Assembly (NCBI RefSeq): GCF_045679555.1
Contig: NC_092094.1
Span: 10,658,319-10,722,318, forward strand
DNA: 64,000 bases
DNA from: Salvelinus alpinus
Taxonomy: Eukaryota > Chordata > Actinopteri > Salmoniformes > Salmonidae
Reading direction: 5' to 3'
Below the pieces are notes generated by a model, which was given only the letters and a program-made list of their open reading frames with translations, was not told where the DNA came from and did no database searches. This document shows positions 1 through 24,298 of this stretch, piece by piece; positions within the stretch are counted from its first letter, which is position 1, and each line of letters opens with the position of its first letter. Position numbers and translations under genes: made by a program.

Positions 1-480
1 CACAAAATGAGGTGGAAACTGAGCTGCACTTCCTAACCTCCTGCCCAATGTATGACCATATTAGAGAGACATATTTCCCTCAGATTACACAGATCCACAA
101 AGAATTTGAAAACAAATCCAATTTTGATAAACTCCCATATCTACTGGGAGAAATTCCACAGTGTGCCATCACAGCAGCAAGATTTGTGACCTGTTGCCAC
201 AAGAAAAGGGCAACCAGTGAAGAACAAACACCATTGTAAATACAACCCATATTTATGCTTATTTATTTTAACTTGTGTGCTTTAACCATTTGTACATTGT
301 TACAACACTGTATATATATAATATAACATTTGTAATGTCTTTATTGTTTTGAAACTTCTGTATGTGTAATGTTTACTGTTAATTTGTATTGTTTATTTCA
401 CTTTTGTATAATATCTACCTCACTTGCTTTGGCAATGTTAACACATGTTTCCCATGCCAATAAAGCCCCTTGAATTGAAT

Positions 481-484
<4 letters not shown>
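1..484 (+). mobile_element. LINE 3' end, copy 1 (ORF2 C-terminus plus 3' tail)
   Basis: Codons 12-239 encode a 75-aa fragment with a Cys/His-rich stretch (ELHFLTSCP, then a distal TCCHKK) of the sort found at the C-terminus of LINE ORF2 proteins. An AT-rich 3' tail follows and ends in GAATT repeats at about 468-487. The piece is cut by the window edge on the left. A near-identical copy lies at 621-1117. The clade is not certain; L1/Tx1-like is possible. Confidence 0.7.
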
Positions 485-519
<35 letters not shown>

Positions 520-1466
520 CCCTCCACTCTGCAGCTAGAGAGAGAGAGAGAACACCCTCCACTCTGCAGCTAGAGAGAGAGAGAGAGTACACCCTCCACT
601 CTGCAGCTAGAGAGAGAGAGAGAAATGAGGTGGAAACTGAGCTGCACTTCCTAACCTCCTGCCCAATGTATGACCATATTAGAGAGACATATTTCCCTCA
701 GATTACACAGATCCACAAAGAATTCGAAAACAAATCCAATTTTGATAAACTCCCATATCTACTGGGTGAAATTCCACAGTGTGCCATCACAGCAGCAAGA
801 TTTGTGACCTGTTGCCACAAGAAAAGGGCAACCAGTGAAGAACAAACACCACTGTAAATACAACCCATATTTATGTTTATTTATTTTAACTTGTGTGCTT
901 TAACCATTTGTACATTGTTACAACACTGCATATATATAATATGACATTTGTAATGTCTTTATTGTTTTGAAACTTCTGTATGTGTAATGTTTACTGTTCA
1001 TTTTTATTGTTTATTTGACTTTTGTATATTACCTACCTCACTTGCTTTGGCAATGTTAACACATGTTTCCCATGCCAATAAAGCCCCTTGAATTGAATTG
1101 AATTGAATTGAAATTGAATTGAGAGAGAGAGAGAGAGTGAGTACACCCTCCACTCTGCAGCTAGAGAGAGAGAGAGAGAGAGAGAGAGTACACCCTCCAC
1201 TCTGCAGCTAGAGAGAGAGAGAGTACACCCTCCACTCTGCAGCTAGAGAGAGAGAGAGAGAGAACACCCTCCACTCTGCAGCTAGAGAGAGAGAACACCC
1301 TCCACTCTGCAGCTAGAGAGAGAGAGAGTACACCCTCCACTCTGCAGCTAGAGAGAGAGAGAGAGAGAGAGAGTACACCCTCCACTCTGCAGCTAGAGAG
1401 AGAGAGAGAACACCCTCCACTCTGCAGCTAGAGAGAGAGAGAGAGTACACCCTCCACTCTGCAGCT

Positions 1467-1497
<31 letters not shown>

Positions 1498-1518
1498 GTA
1501 CACCCTCCACTCTGCAGC

Positions 1519-1553
<35 letters not shown>

Positions 1554-1981
1554 CCCTCCACTCTGCAGCTAGAGAGAGAGAGAGAGTACACCCTCCACTC
1601 TGCAGCTAGAGAGAGAGAGAGAGAGAACACCCTCCACTCTGCAGCTAGAGAGAGAGAGAGAGAACACCCTCCACTCTGCAGCTAGAGAGAGAGAGAGAGA
1701 GAGAGAGAGTACACCCTCCACTCTGCAGCTAGAGAGAGAGAGAGAGAGAGATAGAGAGAGAGAGAACACCCTCCACTCTGCAGCTAGAGAGAGAGAGAGA
1801 GAGTACACCCTCCACTCTGCAGCTAGAGAGAGAGAGAGAGAGTACACCCTCCACTCTGCAGCTAGAGAGAGAGAGAGAGAGAGTACACCCTCCACTCTGC
1901 AGCTAGAGAGAGAGAGCACACCCTCCACTCTGCAGCTAGAGAGAGATAGAGAGAGAGAGAGTACACCCTCCACTCTGCAGC

Positions 1982-2016
<35 letters not shown>

Positions 2017-2266
2017 CCCTCCACTCTGCAGCTAGAGAGAGAGAGAGAGAGAGTACACCCTCCACTCTGCAGCTAGAGAGAGAGAGAGAGAGTACACCCT
2101 CCACTCTGCAGCTAGAGAGAGAGAGAGAGAACACCCTCCACTCTGCAGCTAGAGAGAGAGAGAGAGTACACCCTCCACTCTGCAGCTAGAGAGAGAGAGA
2201 GAGAGAGAGTACACCCTCCACTCTGCAGCTAGAGAGAGAGAGTACACCCTCCACTCTGCAGCTAGA
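485..2266. repeat. GAGA-rich minisatellite, about 31 units, with a LINE copy inside
   Basis: The unit is a variable GA run followed by TACACCCTCCACTCTGCAGC and TAGA. Three units lie at 485-620 between the two LINE copies, and about 28 at 1118-2266. Length varies through the GA run (about 6 to 30 nt). The array starts directly at the GAATT tail of each LINE copy, so array and LINE tail appear to have been duplicated together. Long open frames across it (Ser/Leu- or Glu/Arg-rich) are repeat artefacts. Confidence 0.9.
621..1117 (+). mobile_element. LINE 3' end, copy 2
   Basis: This is nearly identical to the copy at 1-484: the same 75-aa ORF2 C-terminal fragment (codons 630-857), the same AT-rich 3' tail, and a somewhat longer GAATT tail. 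Same orientation, flanked on both sides by the GAGA minisatellite. It fits a segmental tandem duplication better than two separate insertions. Confidence 0.75.
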
Positions 2267-2769
2267 AAGATTCCCCCCACACTCTGCAGCAAGCAGTCCC
2301 TCCAGGAAGCAGGAAAACCTGGGTTTCAGCATTTTAAGTGACTGCTGTGTGTGTGTGTGTGTGTGTCTGATTGATACTCAACTAAATTCCAGGATCAGAA
2401 GCTTTTTCTTTGCTGCAGCAAAAAAAACTGTAATCTCCCCAAAATAATGCTAACAACGATGGCATAATTAGAGTATGATTAATCACTATGTCCATTACTG
2501 TTATACATGCATTACCACCCACTGCTTTGTTCCTGTAGTACTCCCATAGCAAGCAGCACTACAGTAACTAGCGTGAATAAACCATTTCAGCAAATTCTGG
2601 GAATCAATAAGTTAATCATTTAAAAAATGTTGAACAGTTAAAAGTAGTCAGCTTGTACTCACCACTCAAAATAGCATATTTCCTACCTGGCCCTGCCCAA
2701 GACAAAGCTAACTAGAGGAATCTGATTGGCCAACTCATACACAGAAGTTATATAAAAAATAAATAAACA

Positions 2770-3268
2770 ATGGGTGTGTTTGTAAATTCACTCTGGTTAT
2801 CTAATCTGATTTCAGAGCACTTTCGTCTGAGTGTGCCAGAGCACAGAATAACTGATGAATTTACAAACGCTCAACACCCGTTGAATATGGCCGATGTCAG
2901 TTAAACGTCGGCAAAAAAAAAGCGTAATTAAATTGTTGGCAGCAGCAGTTAATCACCAATGCTCTGGATAACATGAAAACAGCCTAACCAGCTCTGCTAG
3001 GGAGAGTAAAAGGGTCAGTGAGCTGTTCTCTCATTTGTGTCTGGAAGTAGCTAGAAAGCTAGCCAACGTTAGCTAGTTAGCCAGTTAGCTAGTTAGCCAG
3101 TTAGCTTGGGTGCTTGACTGCCGTTGTGAGGTCAGAACGCTTGGATCAACCCTACTCCTCGACCAGAGCTTCTCTGAATTTACAAACGGACAATCTGACA
3201 AGGCTCTGAATTTACGAACACCTAGAGTGCACTCTGGCACTCCAGATTGAATTTACAAACACACCCTA
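2770..3268. mobile_element. Fold-back/MITE-like element, about 500 bp
   Basis: The ends are inverted copies of GGGTGTGTTTGTAAATTCA (2771-2790) and its reverse complement (3249-3267). Internal copies of the 'aatttacaaac' motif lie at 2858 and 3177. Nothing inside looks coding. The GTTAGCTAG-rich piece at 3055-3110 is a simple-sequence motif that recurs at 22.8-23.4 kb. Confidence 0.6.
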
Positions 3269-4090
3269 TATTGGATTTCCTACACTGACTTTCCTGATCC
3301 TGTGGCCCACCACCTATATTTAGTTTCCACTACAGATTCTAACCTACAAGTAATACTTATTTAATACAAATCATTTATGAAAAATTATATATAATTCCTA
3401 AATACATATCAGGCATAAATTGTGCAATATCACTTCAGCTATGAGTATGTGAGGTGCTTGCTGTGTGAAAGCACTCTATTTTCCTGCTTGTCTGTGTGGT
3501 GTGAGTGCCTGTGTGTCCGATCTGCAACATAGTAGTGAGAGAGAGAGCAGTGCCTCCCCCTCTACTGCCTCTGTGTTGCTGACTCATTGTCACTGCCCCA
3601 GAATCTGCTGGCTGTATGCATTATTCACTGACTCACCTTTCTCTTAACTGGCAGTGTCTCCTCAGCACCTGGCCGGCAATGGGGACTGTGCTGGTCCGTG
3701 GGGTCAGTGCTGGGACAGCCGTGCAGGCCCTAGGGGCCAGGCATCAGTGGGGGCCGGGGGACTTGTCTCAGAGGGCATTTCCAACCTCCAGTCGCCCCAG
3801 CCTTAAATCACTTGGCCCCTCCTGTGACCGAAAAATCACTAAGCGTTTAACTATGGATCTACAACTCTTTATTGTTATAAGGCTGAAAGTATTGAGCAAC
3901 ACCTAATGCCGGGCTGACTTTAGTGCCATGGGGGCTAGTATCAGAGGACAGCTCCAGCCACCCCGGGCCTGGACACACCTCAGCTCCAGGAGGAACAACA
4001 GGCTACAATGCATAGCAGACCAGAGGCAAATAGAAGAGGATAACAAACACTGCTTTGCCTCCCGTGAAAATGATAAATATAGGTAAGAAT
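3269..4090. other. Intergenic stretch with a short GC-rich patch
   Basis: No gene was recognised. A GC-rich patch at about 3650-3815 stands out from the AT-rich surroundings and is open on the plus strand for about 60 codons, following a CCTCAG that could be an acceptor. I do not recognise the peptide and saw no partner exon. The rest shows nothing I can name. Confidence 0.4.
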
Positions 4091-4099
4091 ATTCCGGCA

Positions 4100-4800
4100 G
4101 CGTGTAGAAGTCCCAGTGGGAAGACCAGAGGTATTCTTATGGACGACGTTGGATTCATAGCATAACCTTGCCTCAGCAAGTAACACTGCATTTACATAAG
4201 AGGACGTTACAAATGTACAGCTTTAGGTAAGAGGGTAAACAACATGGCTGCACAAGGTGTTGTAAGCTACACAGTCTGGGAAGACCATAGGTAACTTATG
4301 AACAAGGTTGGATTCTCATATTGTGATTCATTAGCATAACCTTGATTATCTCTGACTTGCTTCAGATTTAACTCGTAGGAAGACGTTGATTAACAAGAAG
4401 GTTCAGAACAACATTCTAGAAGCCTGGGGTTCGATAAATCACACTGGGAAGACCACAGGTAACAGGGACAATGTTGGATTCATGCCATTTTAACCTTGCT
4501 TTGGATTAAACTAATTCATGAACAGTAGAGACATTCATCAAACACCCACAGGCAAGAAGAATAACCTAACATTACAATTTTGTCACCGCAGTACATGAAT
4601 TAACGCATGGAGTGAGATCTCACAGGAAAGACAGGAAGTAAAACAATAATCGGTGTTGGATTCTTATAAAGTCATGAAGCATTAGCATATCCTTGACTAT
4701 CCCTTATGTAACTAATACAAAAGACATTCATTAAATTATAAAGGTAAACATTATTCTACCAGCGTGAGGTGTTGAAGTCACACCGTGATTCTGTCTCCAC
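4100..4800. repeat. Diverged tandem repeat, about 160-180 bp period, 4-5 copies
   Basis: A block made of 'gggaagacca.aggta', 'gttggattcat' and 'cataaccttg' recurs. The gttgga word lies at about 4148, 4307, 4473 and 4655, giving spacings of 159, 166 and 182 bp. The same block ends in 'cacagg'-type sequence near 4620 and 4810. The copies are strongly diverged, so the array is old. No coding potential is seen. Confidence 0.6.
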
Positions 4801-5254
4801 AGTACATAACTGGACAGTAGTGATGTCACAGGATCAGTTCCCCCACTGTTACCTTTAATCTGTCAGAGGTCCTACAGGACAGTGAGCTATAGCAGTACAC
4901 TGCTATTCTGCTGCAGGTATCTACATAGTACTGCATAGGCTGGCTGGCTGCGTGGGCCAGGTTGCACTGCACAGGAGGTGGGTGAGGACTGCATACAGTA
5001 TGCAAGAACACACACCCCCTACCTCTCAGAGCACCATCTAGTTGGCCACATACTCCTGCCAGCTTTTCAAAGCCAATAAATCAATGTAGGACAATGTCAA
5101 TTTGATATCAGTTGGGATAGATTTAAAAACAATTACAGGGGTTTTACAGGGGATAAACAACGAAGACACAATGTACTCAGAGATAACCTTCAGTACCTGA
5201 GCGTCAACATCCCACTGAGCTCTCCCAACTTTTGTCGGGGTAGACAGGGTCTCC

Positions 5255-5360
5255 GTCTCAAACTGCATCCTATTCCCTCTGTAGTACAATACAGGGCTCT
5301 GGTCAAAAGTAGTGCACTATATAGGGAATAGGGGGCCATTTGGGATACATCCTAAATGTG
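5255..5360. mobile_element. Fold-back MITE ('ctatatagggaatagg' family)
   Basis: Contains inverted 'ccctat...atagggaatagg' parts and the 'catttgggat' end. Relatives lie at 50805-50900 and 56030-56190. Non-coding. Confidence 0.5.
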
Positions 5361-5540
5361 GGTTGCAGAGCCTCAGCAGGGAGTGAAGACTCTGCCCCCT
5401 AGTGGAGAGAAAGTAAAAATACAGTCCTGAAGAAATCTCTCTTTAACATTTAAGTAACGATTCATTGACTTGAGTTTTTGTGGTGTCACATTTAAGTTCA
5501 TTCAAATTTTCTACTGGTCTTAAAATGCAGGTCTTCGCAC

Positions 5541-5640
5541 TGTGGAGATCAAGCTTACGTTACATCAGAAACACTAGGGGTCTGTTTCCTGTGGAGATCA
5601 AGCTTACGTTACATCAGAAACATTAGGGGTCTGTTTCCCG
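5541..5640. repeat. Tandem duplication of about 50 bp
   Basis: The segment beginning TGTGGAGATCAAGCTTACGT occurs at 5541 and again at 5591, almost unchanged. It abuts a fold-back-like repeat at 5625-5755 whose ends both carry 'tctgtttcc' or its complement. Confidence 0.75.
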
Positions 5641-5879
5641 GGCGCAGAACAAGTCTAGCGCTGGAGTAGAAAGCATGCTCAATGAACATTCTCCATTGAA
5701 ATAGGGTTTTAGTCCAGGATAGGATTTAATCCGTGTCCAGGAAACAGACCTTACGAGTTTTAACACTGGTTGTATCAACATGTTATGACAGTTAAGAACA
5801 GTCAATGTAATACTTTAACGACAAGGAAACGTGACAAAGTGTGAATCTGTGAAACAAAAAGAGCCAAATGGAGCACTGA

Positions 5880-8093
5880 GTTTTTTCGTTTTATTTAAGG
5901 TTTCTTTTTCCAGACCTGCAGAGGACAGTTCAATTCCTTTAAGCTCCTCACTGAGTGTTTAACTCAGCATCATGTTTAAAACCACGGTAGTACGACTGAG
6001 TATGTTGGTTTCTCCTGGATCAGTTCTTGTTTCTGGTGAATACTGTCTTTAATAGGGGACAGCAGGAGAAAGAGAGAGAGATGAACAGAGCGAGAGAGAG
6101 AAAGATGGAGAGATCATGAGTTAAGACTAAAAGAAAGAGGCTGTGAAGGGAGGAGAGGTTATTAATTCTCTTGGCCCAGAGAAAGGCAGAGAGCTCCTTG
6201 GATTAAATTGCAAGCCGTCGTTTGTCAGCTCGTCTTGTAGCACTTTACGATTTCACATTGCATTATTTCCATTCTCACACGTTTTATACAGATACATATC
6301 AGAACATTGTGACACTATTTCCCTTGCCAATCACTCAAGCGCCTCTCATTAATTCATGGTAAGGCCTCGTTGAAAGCCCTCACGGGTCTAACAAGGCGGA
6401 AACTTTTAACGCTATTGGCTACCCTTATTAGTATTAGTTTTGACCTGCATATCTTGGAAGCCTTTTCATCAACCCCTTCATTTCTCTGTTTTGTCTGCTT
6501 TCTGGTAGTTCTCCTGATAAGGGTTAAGCTACTGGAGGTGCCACACAGTGGCACTGTGTATAAGACCAAATCCTGGATTTCAGGATGTCCCAGTATTAGC
6601 CTGTAACTTCCCTACCAACAGTCTTTAAATATTGTACTTTGTTCTAGCTTCGACGCCAACCGCTCTGTTTCACCAGAATTAGCACTTAACGTGCCGAGGT
6701 TTGGTATCGCGAGTCTTGGCCTATTCTTCTTCCGACCCGAGAACAGTGGCGAGACTCTTTAACCCCTGTCAGCCAGCCCTCCTGTTAGGTGGTGCTACTT
6801 CCTCTGATACAGAGGTTCAACTGAATCTTCCCTCTACTACAGGATGGGGCACCATGACCCCTGACCCCAAAGGGAAGAACGTTGGTTTTAATGACCTGCA
6901 TGAGACAAGTCATTGGTTCGGCCAGTTCCAGGCAAACTACATTGCAGTCGCCTGCCAGATCTCACAATGCCTGGATAGGTGTTCTCAGCTAACCAGTTAA
7001 ATCAGCTATAGCTGATCAGTTCTCAGCTAACCACATATGATATAGCAGTCTGACACCGACTTCAAAGGCCGATCATTGGTTGCTGCATTGAGTGCAGCAC
7101 TACTACAATCTAGTCGGCCTGGAACGTCACCATTGTGACCGTGTCTAACATGGCAACCGTAGCATGTATAGCCTGCCTGTGCCCTTAACTCACCCCTCCT
7201 AACGTCTTAGTCTGCCCATCTCTGTCTGCAGAATTTCATGTCATCTGAACCAACTACAACAAGTCCCTCAACAATACTTCTCTAAAGATTCTCAACCGTA
7301 CCTCTTAAACCGTTAAACTGAGGCATTTTCTCACATGCCCAAAGTTAACCACTCCAGGGTTTCTCTGCAGCGAGGGAGCGTAAAGTTTCATTCAGGTCTC
7401 CTGTTCTGTTGAAAGTGGGGAGGATGAGGGTATTTGGGGCAAAGCTTTAAGAGCAGATTTTCCATTCCTTTTGTTGCTTCATCCTCAAAAGAGTAATCGT
7501 GACTTCACTTCATTCACCCACTTCATATTTAATCACGAGTTGACTTCATAAAATTACCCACGTTAGTCTTGTTTCCTGTGCCGTTTGTAGTTATCGACTT
7601 TGGTGTCAACAAACCTAGCAGTGCTCCTGTTCTTCGTGCTCGTCTAGATCATAAAGGACGGACCTCAAGTGAAGCTCACAGCAGTGTCTGATCCCAAACA
7701 ATTCACCTGGGTCATATTCATTATGCACCAAACGAAGTGAAACCGGCAGGGACTACATGGATTTATCTGTCCAATAAGGAACACTTTCCGTTTAAAAATG
7801 TTTCACTACTACTGAACACACCCCTGACTACTGGAGCTCACAGTAAGGCATTGACTTGGTCGGTAGCAGACCAAAAGGGAGGGTACCTAGCAATGCATGT
7901 CATTTGCCACGAAAAAAAACAAAGGAACAAACAGGCCGTCAGTTTTCAAAAAAAAAAAAAGATAGAAGTTGAAAGGACAAAGAAAGCAGCCTTGTTATTT
8001 TGTTAGCTAATAATTTTTCATAATTTGATAATCTGCAGATTGGTGTGTGTACACTGTATCTGTATCGGGTTGGGACACTGTTGTAATCTGTCT
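5880..8093 (-). other. Region downstream of cnot4, possible long 3' UTR
   Basis: No second gene is recognised here. The cnot4 stop is at 8094-8096, so its 3' UTR must run into this stretch. A minus-strand AATAAA at about 5886-5893 is one possible poly(A) signal, but its use is not shown. A GA-rich tract at about 6066-6110 and an A-rich tract at 7950-7965 are the only simple repeats. Confidence 0.35.
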
Positions 8094-21773
<13,680 letters not shown>

Positions 21774-22094
21774 CCTATGTCACGGTGAAGGGAGCAGGTG
21801 TCACGGCTGGGAGGGAGGAGCGTAGTATGGGATGGGAGCTTTAGTAAGATATCAAGTTATCTTTATTGTCCCAATTGGGAAATGTGTTGTGCAGTCAGGA
21901 TTCAACAATAAACATTGACAACATAAAACCGATACACACACAGTGAGATGGATAAAAAGGAAGTCCTTGTCGAAAAGTACAGCAATAAATAGACATTTCC
22001 TTTCATGTGCAGATGAGATAGGATAGACTGGAAAGGTAATTCTGCTTTTCACAAACTCTATTTTGACTATTTTCTAAGTAGGTAAATAAATGGT

Positions 22095-22425
22095 CAACAA
22101 TTGATAGGTTTCCATCCAATTGGCAACAGATTTGCATGCAAATATTCAAAAATCCCCATAAAAAGAAAGGTGCGCATTTTCCATCCAGAGATGTGTTCCC
22201 ATCAAGTTAGTTTGATATGGCTGTTATATCAATATTTGCACATAAACGCCTTCATTTCTCACATAATTAATTTTACCAACACAAAAAGATCACCTCTTGT
22301 AGATGATTTAGTTTTGTCGACATTTTTTTATACATTTAACAAATCTGCTGTTTCCATCAAGCCTGTCGAGACATTATCTGACATACTTTACTCGCATAAA
22401 AAAGGTTGGATTGGAAATCTGGATA
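22095..22425. mobile_element. MITE-like element, about 320 bp
   Basis: Inverted-looking ends 'ggtttccatccaatt' (about 22108) and 'ggttggattggaaat' (about 22403), with 'tttccatcaag' and 'ttcccatcaag' repeats inside. Lies in the first intron of cnot4. Non-coding. Confidence 0.5.
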
Positions 22426-22429
22426 GTGG

Positions 22430-23600
22430 AGAACATTAATAGTACACTAGTGACAATGCAAAACTTAGGCCTAAATCAGATCTGCTCACTTAACAAGTGG
22501 TACTGGTGTCTTCATATTTTAGTAGTCTAAGCTGAATGTTATGAGGATCATCACCAACTTTTGCCTGTGTTACAGGTCAATTGGCAACAGCTTGATACGA
22601 AAGTAGCAGATTGTGGAAAGGACAGCCAGCCACAAACACATTATGTGATGTTTTGACAGTAGGAGGGCGTACCTTCTTGTAGCTGTCAACTGTAATAGAT
22701 CAAGGACTGATTTAAAACCAGGCCTATTGAATATTGGGGTTTGTTAAGGAGTTCGCGCTGGTCTTTAATAGAAGTAGATTGCAAACTGGAAGTCACTCTA
22801 CCAGTGAGCTAGCTAGCTGATTAACGTTAGTAACGGCCATTGACAAACTAGCTAGACTACATGCTAGCTAACGTTAGCTCCATGGGTAACACTAGTTAAC
22901 AAACTAACATTAGGTACTTTCCAATACAATTGGTCAAACGCATATTTAAATCCGTTGCTAAACTACAGCGGACATAGCCAACATTCACGCCCCTGTCCCC
23001 TCAAATGATGCAGGTGTACAAGTACTATAAGCAGCAATTGTCAGATGACTGATACTATGAAGCCAAATAGCTAGGTAATTAACGTTAGCATGCTGCTAAT
23101 GGTTTGCAATGATTCTCTCCTGTGTTAGCTCGCGGTATAACATACGTTAGTTAGCTCGCAAAAAGCCGGTCAGGTGCCTAAACAATAAAATATAAGTAAG
23201 ACTCAAGTCAACGAGTAAAATGCCGTCCATTTGACATTTTGCTTTGAGTAAAAACCCAACGTTCACATGACAGGCACTGTCGTGTGAATACAAAGTGACA
23301 GCTTGTTAACCAACGAAAATGCTAAAAGGCTAACATTAGCAAACAAGCTAACTTCAGAATCTAGGCTGGCATTCAGAGTTAGCTAGTTAGTTAGCGACTG
23401 CGGCCTACTAACGTTAGGTTGCGAGCTAACAGACTCAGACACTGTAAACCATTGACATTTCATTAAATCCACAACTAGCTAGGCGTCAATGCAAAAGGAT
23501 GGCATTGAGGCAGAAACTGTATAAATTCGTTTATGCACCACGGAGCTAAATGTTATGTTACCACGAAATTATCAGCAGTTACAATAATAGTTTCGACTAG
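22430..23600. other. cnot4 intron 1, AACGTTAGCTAGC-rich
   Basis: No exon recognised. From about 22805 to 23400 the words 'gttagctagc', 'aacgttag' and 'ctagctagc' recur many times at irregular spacing. This fish simple-sequence motif is also seen at 3055-3110, 41630-41700 and 60230-60480. Confidence 0.5.
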
Positions 23601-23604
23601 CTAG

Positions 23605-23930
23605 CTACTTACCCTGTACGTATTACAGGGATTCCACTCCAAATGGACAGTCACACCAAATTGGGCGGGGATTGCTGATGTCTCTGAACTGTCCAGATTT
23701 GTATAGACACTTGAGATTATGTTAGGCTTATTATTGGACTATAATTCAAAAGGCTTGATAGATGTTTTGTCCTTTTCTTGTTTTGTTTTTTTATCTGTAA
23801 AGAAGATACGCTCTAACCACCATTTTAGCTAGCATTAAAATAGGGAGGAGTGAATGAAGTAAGCATTCAGTACGTACTGCGGCGGCGCAGAAGGTTATCA
23901 ACAGTGCATTGTGGGAAATATAGTTAATTG
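23605..23930 (-). promoter_or_regulatory. cnot4: Putative cnot4 promoter and non-coding exon 1
   Basis: On the minus strand a strong donor, CAGG|GTAAGTAG, ends a possible untranslated exon at 23613. Just upstream are a GC box (CCCCGCCC, 23663-23670) running into a CCAAT word. Further up, at 23903-23925, AACTATATTTCCCACAATGC resembles the SBS/ZNF143-type element ACTACAATTCCCAGAATGC of many housekeeping promoters, next to a GCGGCGGCGC patch. The transcription start is inferred, not seen. Confidence 0.55.
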
Positions 23931-24044
23931 TATTTTCAGTCAACATTCCTATGATAGGCCATTTGAAATACAGTAGTATAGTAAGTCGAAGCATTAAAGG
24001 TATTTTATTGAAAATTATGACAAAATGTATACAAATGAACAGCT

Positions 24045-24234
24045 CCAGGGGTGTCAAACAATCACAGAAAGAAAAGCTAGACAGTCAGGGAGCATAATAA
24101 ATTCCCAAAACGATGGACAATATTTAGCAAATTTTGACAGCGAGGAACTATAACCAATTTTCAGTGCAGCTCTCTGGACCTCGATGAAGACCGAATGCAG
24201 CCCCTAGGATAAAATGAGTTTGACACCCCTGAAC
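24045..24234. mobile_element. Short hAT-type MITE
   Basis: Ends CAGGGGTGTCAAAC and GTTTGACACCCCTG are perfect inverted repeats of 14 bp, about 190 bp in all. The 8-bp flanks match only in part. It lies between the cnot4 promoter and the 3' end of the pseudouridine gene. Non-coding. Confidence 0.8.
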
Positions 24235-24298
24235 TACACATTGAAAAGTTATGTTGATGGTTGCACAAGATAATAACATTAGAATAATGGATCTTTCT

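Noticed and set aside
1161-2134. Long Ser/Leu- and Glu/Arg-rich open frames
   Set aside because: They are translations of the GAGA minisatellite; both strands and several frames are open, with no start context or homology.
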